NCBI GenBank assembly: GCA_947624045.1
Contig: CANQIL010000015.1
Coordinates: forward strand, 1-36,101
Origin: an uncultured Bacilli bacterium
GTDB lineage: Bacteria > Bacillota_I > Bacilli_A > RF39 > UBA660
Direction: 5' to 3'
Length of the DNA: 36,101 nt
Shown: piece after piece, positions 32,505 through 36,101 of the stretch
How the letters are laid out: each line of letters opens with the position of its first letter
Numbering within the stretch: position 1 is the first letter of the stretch
The notes under the pieces: generated by a model
The model's input: the letters and a program-made list of their open reading frames with translations, nothing else
Told to the model about the DNA's origin: nothing
Database searches by the model: none
Translations under genes and position numbers: made by a program

Positions 32505-34517
32505 CTATGGGGTTAGAGTTAGGCGACATGAATTGTAGTTACTTGCATAGCCACTATCATCATTAGCACTGAAAATTCCAACAAGGATATCATCATAGTA
32601 GCCTCCACGTACTGACCAGGGGTACCTATGATTAACAAAATCAGTATAATCATTATACCATTTTGATGTTTCACTTATGGCATGTCCATAACATATACCA
32701 TTATTACAAGCATAATTTGTTTTTGAAGTTGTCCAATCATTAGATAGGGGAAGAGCATTTTTATATTTATTATAATATTTCATCTTAGGAAATTCATATG
32801 TTCCAATTTGGCTTCCATCGCTACTTAAACCAAAAAATTCTGAGCCACCAGTTACGACTTGACCATTATGTTCATATACACCTTGTTCATCATATTCTAC
32901 AATTCCCATGATATATTCACTAGCTCCACCACTCATATCATATACTCCATATATGTTTCCGGTAGTGGAAGCTCCGGGGCCGGCTTGGCCTTGCCCTGTT
33001 CCTAAGCTAGTCATGTCATTATATGCATATTTTTTGTCTGAACTACCTGTATTTGGACTTCCTCCACTATGGCCTGTTATAAAATTGCTATCGTTATTTT
33101 TGTATATTTCTTTATATTCTCCTGAATAATCTTTATTTCCATATTTTCCATATCTACTTTGCGAAAGATAAGCTACTGCTCCCCATTCATCGTTTTTCAT
33201 CAAATGTAAGTCACCGCTATTTTCATCGAATCCATAAATATCTGAATAACTTACTTGCATACTTCTTGACATAAAGTAAAAGCTACTTACTCGTTGAATT
33301 CTTAATGAATTTAGTCCCGGCTTTACTGTTACACTGCTTACATTACAACTTGTATTAGTACAAGCTTGAGCATCTAATAATAAATTTCCCGTTGTTTCAA
33401 ATTTGGAAACCCATATGCCACTTTTCTTTTCTCCACCAAAATCAAATGCTTCATTGGTACGCCAATTGGTTGGAGTACTTCCTGTATATTGAGCACTTCC
33501 CGTTTCGGTTACTTTTGCAATAAATTTTACATCTATTTCGCCTGGTAAGCTTCTCGTAGGTTTATCATTTTCAAAACTAGCTTTGCCATAATAATCTTTG
33601 CCATTTTCACTTTTTATGGTGTAAGAGTATCTTGGTATCCACACCCACATTGTATTTATATCTTCCATTGAAATAGTTGTTCCTACATTTGCTTCATTTT
33701 TATAGTAATTTCTTCTACTTTCTGTGACCGTTACAGCATTTGCCCATTGTTGCTTGCTATAATCATACCAATCATTATTTTCATTATTTATATCTGCTTT
33801 CTTCCAAGTTCCCTCTGTTGTACTTGTTGCTTCATAATAGACTGGTATCATATCTCCATTTAATTCTGGTGGATTTGGTATATTGTCTAAGCTTGAACCA
33901 CTTTGCCCTTCACTTTCTTCTTCAGATAAACTTTCAAAGATAAAACCCCTATCTAATCCCCCTAATGTTACAGGATTTTTAGGAATATCTTCGGCACTAT
34001 GATTAAAAGTTACTCTTAAAGTTACTGTTACTTGATTATTTGATTTTAACAAGTCTATACTTGAAAAATCAGTATTTCCATTTATTTGAGTAGTTCCATA
34101 ATTTACTTCATAAACGACATTACTTTGTAATAATTCTTGGTCACTTAAAGCAGTACTCCCCTTACCTACAAATGTTAAATTAGAACTTTTCCCTGTTACA
34201 TCTACTAATTTAGCTGATATGTTTCCATTATTTTTTACAGGTATACTAAAAGTACAAGCATCGCCTGGCTTTGTAAATTCTACACTCATTCCGGAAATAC
34301 TTGTTCCCTCAATTGTACCTATATTACATTTAGCCATTCCTGTCTTGGTAGTTTGTATTTCATCTGTTAAAAAAACTACATCCCACGTGCTAGCCGGCAC
34401 CTTAGCGGTACCTGTTATATTTAATCTAGTTGACAATAAAGCATAACCTATTGATAAACCTAGTACGACCAAGCATAGACAAGCTATTATAATTAATTTA
34501 ATTTTTCTACTATTCAT
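32505..34517 (-). CDS. surface protein C: anchored FGE/C-type-lectin-like protein, phase-variable promoter, 670 aa
   Basis: Third paralogue. I choose ATG 34517 (MNSRKIKL); the GTG four codons upstream is part of the AAAGGTG ribosome site, which protein B shares. Layout as in A and B: membrane segment at about 7-28, beta-type domain to about 200, then a domain with WVWIPRYSYTI and YDMSGGASEYIMG (526-538), in which the Trp of the DMxGNVWEW-like motif is Ser. A 46-residue stretch from LNGDMIPVYY agrees with A at 43 positions. The last 51 residues agree at only 24. Variable codons in this tail are mostly NNT or NNC. The promoter contains ten G residues. No sorting signal; display through the N-terminal anchor is inferred. 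Confidence 0.8.
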   Translation of the reverse strand: MNSRKIKLIIIACLCLVVLGLSIGYALLSTRLNITGTAKVPASTWDVVFLTDEIQTTKTGMAKCNIGTIEGTSISGMSVEFTKPGDACTFSIPVKNNGNISAKLVDVTGKSSNLTFVGKGSTALSDQELLQSNVVYEVNYGTTQINGNTDFSSIDLLKSNNQVTVTLRVTFNHSAEDIPKNPVTLGGLDRGFIFESLSEEESEGQSGSSLDNIPNPPELNGDMIPVYYEATSTTEGTWKKADINNENNDWYDYSKQQWANAVTVTESRRNYYKNEANVGTTISMEDINTMWVWIPRYSYTIKSENGKDYYGKASFENDKPTRSLPGEIDVKFIAKVTETGSAQYTGSTPTNWRTNEAFDFGGEKKSGIWVSKFETTGNLLLDAQACTNTSCNVSSVTVKPGLNSLRIQRVSSFYFMSRSMQVSYSDIYGFDENSGDLHLMKNDEWGAVAYLSQSRYGKYGNKDYSGEYKEIYKNNDSNFITGHSGGSPNTGSSDKKYAYNDMTSLGTGQGQAGPGASTTGNIYGVYDMSGGASEYIMGIVEYDEQGVYEHNGQVVTGGSEFFGLSSDGSQIGTYEFPKMKYYNKYKNALPLSNDWTTSKTNYACNNGICYGHAISETSKWYNDYTDFVNHRYPWSVRGGYYDDILVGIFSANDDSGYASNYNSCRLTLTP
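32508..32660 (-). other. hypervariable C-terminal segment of surface protein C
   Basis: Encodes the last 51 residues. Between fixed PW, RGG, GIF and RL.LTP positions, most variable codons end in T or C (AAT, GAT, TAT, ACT, GTT, CAT, TAC, ATC, CTT), the bias expected when AAC/AAT codons of a template are mutagenised at A. Paralogues A and B show this bias less clearly. Confidence 0.55.
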
Positions 34518-34562
34518 TTTTTCTAACACCTTTTTCCACTATTTCTATTTTTATCTAACTAT

Positions 34563-34593
34563 AGCATACCCCCCCCCCATACCGTATTGTCAA
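34563..34593 (-). promoter_or_regulatory. phase-variable promoter of surface protein C with G10 tract
   Basis: The minus strand reads TTGACA (34588-34593), a 19-bp spacer ending in ten G (34569-34578), and TATGCT (34563-34568). The spacer length and tract length equal those of surface protein B; the leaders are nearly identical. Confidence 0.8.
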
Positions 34594-34595
34594 GT

Positions 34596-34628
34596 GAAAA
34601 ATAAAAAAACTATAAGAAAAACTTATAG
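34596..34628 (-). terminator. terminator of the yceD-rpmF operon
   Basis: The minus strand has CTATAAG / CTTATAG (7 perfect pairs) around five T, followed by TTTTTTTATTTTT. It lies directly before the promoter of surface protein C. Confidence 0.85.
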
Positions 34629-34653
34629 CTCCCAAAAAGATTTCTAGTAAATA

Positions 34654-34863
34654 TTACTCACTTTCTTTTGTATCTAATACTTTTTTGCCCTTATAGCTTC
34701 CGCATTTAGGACAAACTCTATGTGGCTTAATAACTTCACCACAAGATGGACATTTTGTTGTTCCAGGTAATTCTAAAGCATTATGACTTCTTCTCATTCT
34801 TTTTCTTGTTTTTGAAACTCTATGAAAAGGAACAGCAAACATTTGAATATCTAATTTCATCAT
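34654..34863 (-). CDS. rpmF: 50S ribosomal protein L32, 69 aa
   Basis: A component of the large ribosomal subunit. It has [21 protein letters not shown], split here as [10 protein letters not shown] and [11 protein letters not shown], typical for L32, followed by a zinc ribbon with CPSC and CPKC. The zinc-binding version is therefore present. The N-terminus is extended by about eight residues (MMKLDIQMF) compared with the usual MAVP start. AAGGAG lies 8 bp before the ATG at 34863, which supports the extended start; an ATG codon directly before AVP region (MFAVP) has no such site. The gene follows yceD by 5 bp, the classical yceD-rpmF arrangement. Confidence 0.95.
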   Translation of the reverse strand: MMKLDIQMFAVPFHRVSKTRKRMRRSHNALELPGTTKCPSCGEVIKPHRVCPKCGSYKGKKVLDTKESE

Positions 34864-34868
34864 TATAA

Positions 34869-35333
34869 TCACTCCTTATTTTCTTTATCTAAAATTTCTT
34901 TAAATGGATTTGCCTCTTTAATTAGCTCTTCTTCACTAATTAATCTCCATCCATCCCCTTGATATTTACTTAAATCTTCCACTTTAGTAAACTGTAAGGG
35001 AACCTCTAGTACAATATTTTCCCACAAAAACTGAAATATATCAAGTATATTTTCACTTTTTTTGCAATTTTCTTCTAAAATATCATCATATTCTAAAGAA
35101 AATGGGTACTCTACAGGCTCTAAAGAAATAGAATCTTCTAAAAGCATAACCCCCTCTACTTGCATTTTTACATATAACTCATCTTCTTCTTTAGTAATAG
35201 CTCCTTTGACATTAATATTATCTAAAGAAATAACTTGGTTATTTGTAATATATTCCTTAGGAATACTATAAATATTAGAAATATCTATTTTATCTTTAGC
35301 ATTACTATATAAAAGACTTAAATCTATGTCCAT
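34869..35333 (-). CDS. YceD/DUF177 family protein, 154 aa
   Basis: The DUF177 family, whose Escherichia coli and plant members are needed for 23S rRNA accumulation. The assignment rests on its position directly before rpmF and on a beta-rich middle part with the usual order: [20 protein letters not shown], then [10 protein letters not shown] and a C-terminal part with PLQFTKVED. The family Cys residues common in some members are not seen. The start at 35333 is chosen for AGAGGTGG 5 bp upstream; an in-frame GTG three codons earlier is part of this site. It is 12 bp after the membrane protein gene and 5 bp before rpmF. Confidence 0.85.
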   Translation of the reverse strand: MDIDLSLLYSNAKDKIDISNIYSIPKEYITNNQVISLDNINVKGAITKEEDELYVKMQVEGVMLLEDSISLEPVEYPFSLEYDDILEENCKKSENILDIFQFLWENIVLEVPLQFTKVEDLSKYQGDGWRLISEEELIKEANPFKEILDKENKE

Positions 35334-35345
35334 GTAAACCACCTC

Positions 35346-35900
35346 TTATTTTTCTTCTAAAACTTGAATTAAACCATGATAATGTAAAAGACTTCCTGAA
35401 GGTATACTATCTTGAGCTGTCCATAATCTAATCGAATAATCTTTTTCTCCTAAAGCAGGAATTTGAGTTTCCTTTAAAATATTATCTTCTAAATCAGCTA
35501 AACTATAAATAACATTATCATCTTTATCTTCTTTAATAGATACTTTAATATATTCTAGTGGTATTTGATAATCATCACACTCATCATCTTTAATTGCTTT
35601 TATATCTTTTACTAATTTTATTTTATAATTTACTTTTTCAGTTAAATTATTTTTTACTGTAAAAGTATATGCTTTAGAAGAAAGACCAACTGAGTCTGTG
35701 ACAGGTGTTATTTTATATAAAGCTACTTTAGATGCTGTTTTTTCATGAAAGACTACATCTATATTTTCAGAATTATAGTCAATATTACGTTCTTCTTTAA
35801 ATTTATAATATATGTAATGGGTTGAAAAAAGAGCAACAACTAATATTATAGTAATATAAATAATATTTTTAAGTCGTTCTTTCTTAGCATTATAATACAT
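35346..35900 (-). CDS. membrane-anchored protein with TasA-like domain, 184 aa
   Basis: The family is not recognised with certainty. I choose the ATG at 35900 with GGAGG 7 bp upstream. The anchor is at about 12-31 (NIIYITIILVVALFSTHYIY). The outside domain of about 140 residues has the order NIDVVFHEK, then AYTFTVKNNLTEKVNYKIKL. This matches in style the N-terminal beta domain of the three large surface proteins (WDVVF followed by CTFTVPVKN) and camelysin/TasA-like exported domains. It has its own promoter (35926-35954) and is first in the operon with yceD and rpmF, an unusual partner for a ribosomal protein gene. Function unknown. Confidence 0.75.
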   Translation of the reverse strand: MYYNAKKERLKNIIYITIILVVALFSTHYIYYKFKEERNIDYNSENIDVVFHEKTASKVALYKITPVTDSVGLSSKAYTFTVKNNLTEKVNYKIKLVKDIKAIKDDECDDYQIPLEYIKVSIKEDKDDNVIYSLADLEDNILKETQIPALGEKDYSIRLWTAQDSIPSGSLLHYHGLIQVLEEK

Positions 35901-35925
35901 AAGTAAACCTCCAAATTCTATATAA

Positions 35926-35954
35926 ATTATATAGGTATTTACCAATTTTGTAAA
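35926..35954 (-). promoter_or_regulatory. promoter of the membrane protein-yceD-rpmF operon
   Basis: The minus strand reads TTTACA (35949-35954), a 17-bp spacer and TATAAT (35926-35931). The -35 overlaps the stem of the upstream terminator. Confidence 0.75.
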
Positions 35955-35980
35955 GTTATTACGTCTAAAGTAATAACTTT
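35949..35980 (-). terminator. terminator of the right-edge dehydrogenase gene
   Basis: AAAGTTATTAC / GTAATAACTTT (11 perfect pairs) around a 7-nt loop, just after the stop codon at 35988. The T run on the minus strand is short (TTT), so termination may be partial. Confidence 0.65.
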
Positions 35981-35987
35981 TTAACGT

Positions 35988-36101
35988 TTAGTTTTTATAT
36001 TTTTGGGCTATTTTTTCAGCTAATTTTATACCATCGATACTAGCAGATGTTATTCCACCAGCATACCCTGCTCCCTCACCAGCAGGATAAATACCTTTTA
36101 T
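35988..36101 (-). CDS. C-terminal end of FAD-dependent dehydrogenase (partial)
   Basis: Only the last 37 codons are in the window; the gene continues beyond the right edge. The translated end contains GIYPAGEGAGYAGGITSASI and DGIKLAEKIAQKYKN. The PAGEGAGYAGGI pattern followed by a DGxxxAE helix is the final FAD-binding segment of the uncharacterised FAD-dependent dehydrogenase family (COG2509-type). The exact reaction is not known. The stop codon is followed by an 11-bp stem. Confidence 0.75.
   Translation of the reverse strand: MKGIYPAGEGAGYAGGITSASIDGIKLAEKIAQKYKN

Noticed and set aside
13483-32660. All three variable tails produced recently from one DGR template
   Set aside because: Framework codons differ at silent positions (GIF codon TTT against TTC, CTA against TTA near the end), which A-specific mutagenesis of one template does not readily explain; older divergence or different templates are needed.
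34518-34529. GTG start of surface protein C
   Set aside because: The GTG belongs to the AAAGGTG ribosome site that protein B also uses before its ATG.

Overview
The window is AT-rich and gene-dense and looks like a low-GC Gram-positive (Firmicutes/Bacilli-type) chromosome, probably an uncultured host-associated lineage near the Mollicutes. The basis is AddA/AddB recombination nucleases, a YmfF/YmfH-like M16 peptidase pair, pyruvate phosphate dikinase, a zinc-ribbon L32 next to YceD (DUF177), Shine-Dalgarno sites of the AGGAGG type, and short rho-independent terminators. Nearly every gene is on the minus strand; the only convincing plus-strand gene is a small helix-turn-helix regulator at 15593-15811. 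No rRNA, tRNA, insertion sequence or CRISPR array was recognised.

Layout, left to right. 1-4909: a small unknown gene, then a two-gene operon for two large single-pass membrane proteins (one with a very acidic Asp/Tyr tract, one with a Pro/Ser/Thr/Lys linker and a Cys-rich C-terminal part). 4923-8161: a tight operon of NUDIX hydrolase, PMT-type glycosyltransferase, PfkB-type kinase and Smr protein. 8162-10758: an unusual gene-poor stretch with two orphan genes and two copies of a non-coding cassette, each with a tandem pseudoknot-like repeat array and a second short promoter-hairpin-terminator unit. 10759-13389: ppdK. 13480-15811: surface protein A and its divergent HTH regulator, separated by three copies of an 18-bp operator. 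15831-20023: lepA-hemW-HD hydrolase-tmk operon. 20150-22186: surface protein B. 22313-32383: addB-addA-LMW phosphatase-deoD-M16 pair-membrane protein. 32505-34517: surface protein C. 34654-35900: membrane protein-yceD-rpmF operon. The right edge cuts through a probable FAD-dependent dehydrogenase.

Two systems stand out. (1) Surface proteins A, B and C are paralogues of about 670 residues: an N-terminal membrane anchor, a beta-type domain, and a C-terminal domain resembling the formylglycine-generating-enzyme/C-type-lectin fold. Their central parts are nearly identical, but the last ~51 residues are highly diverged between fixed framework residues, as in targets of diversity-generating retroelements; no reverse transcriptase or template repeat is visible here. 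B and C each have a run of ten G residues inside the promoter spacer (-35 TTGACA, 19 bp, -10 TATGCT), the classic layout for phase-variable expression. A lacks the tract and is instead placed under HTH operators. The set therefore looks like a switchable, diversified cell-surface repertoire.

(2) The pseudoknot-like arrays (10552-10648 and 8492-8584) have 49-51 nt units in which one stem differs between all four units yet keeps pairing. The 10.6-kb array has its own sigma-A-type promoter and a terminator. This resembles type III antitoxin RNAs, but no toxin of that class can be recognised next to it, so its function is open.

All functional names come from motif reading without database searches; promoter and terminator calls are pattern matches.
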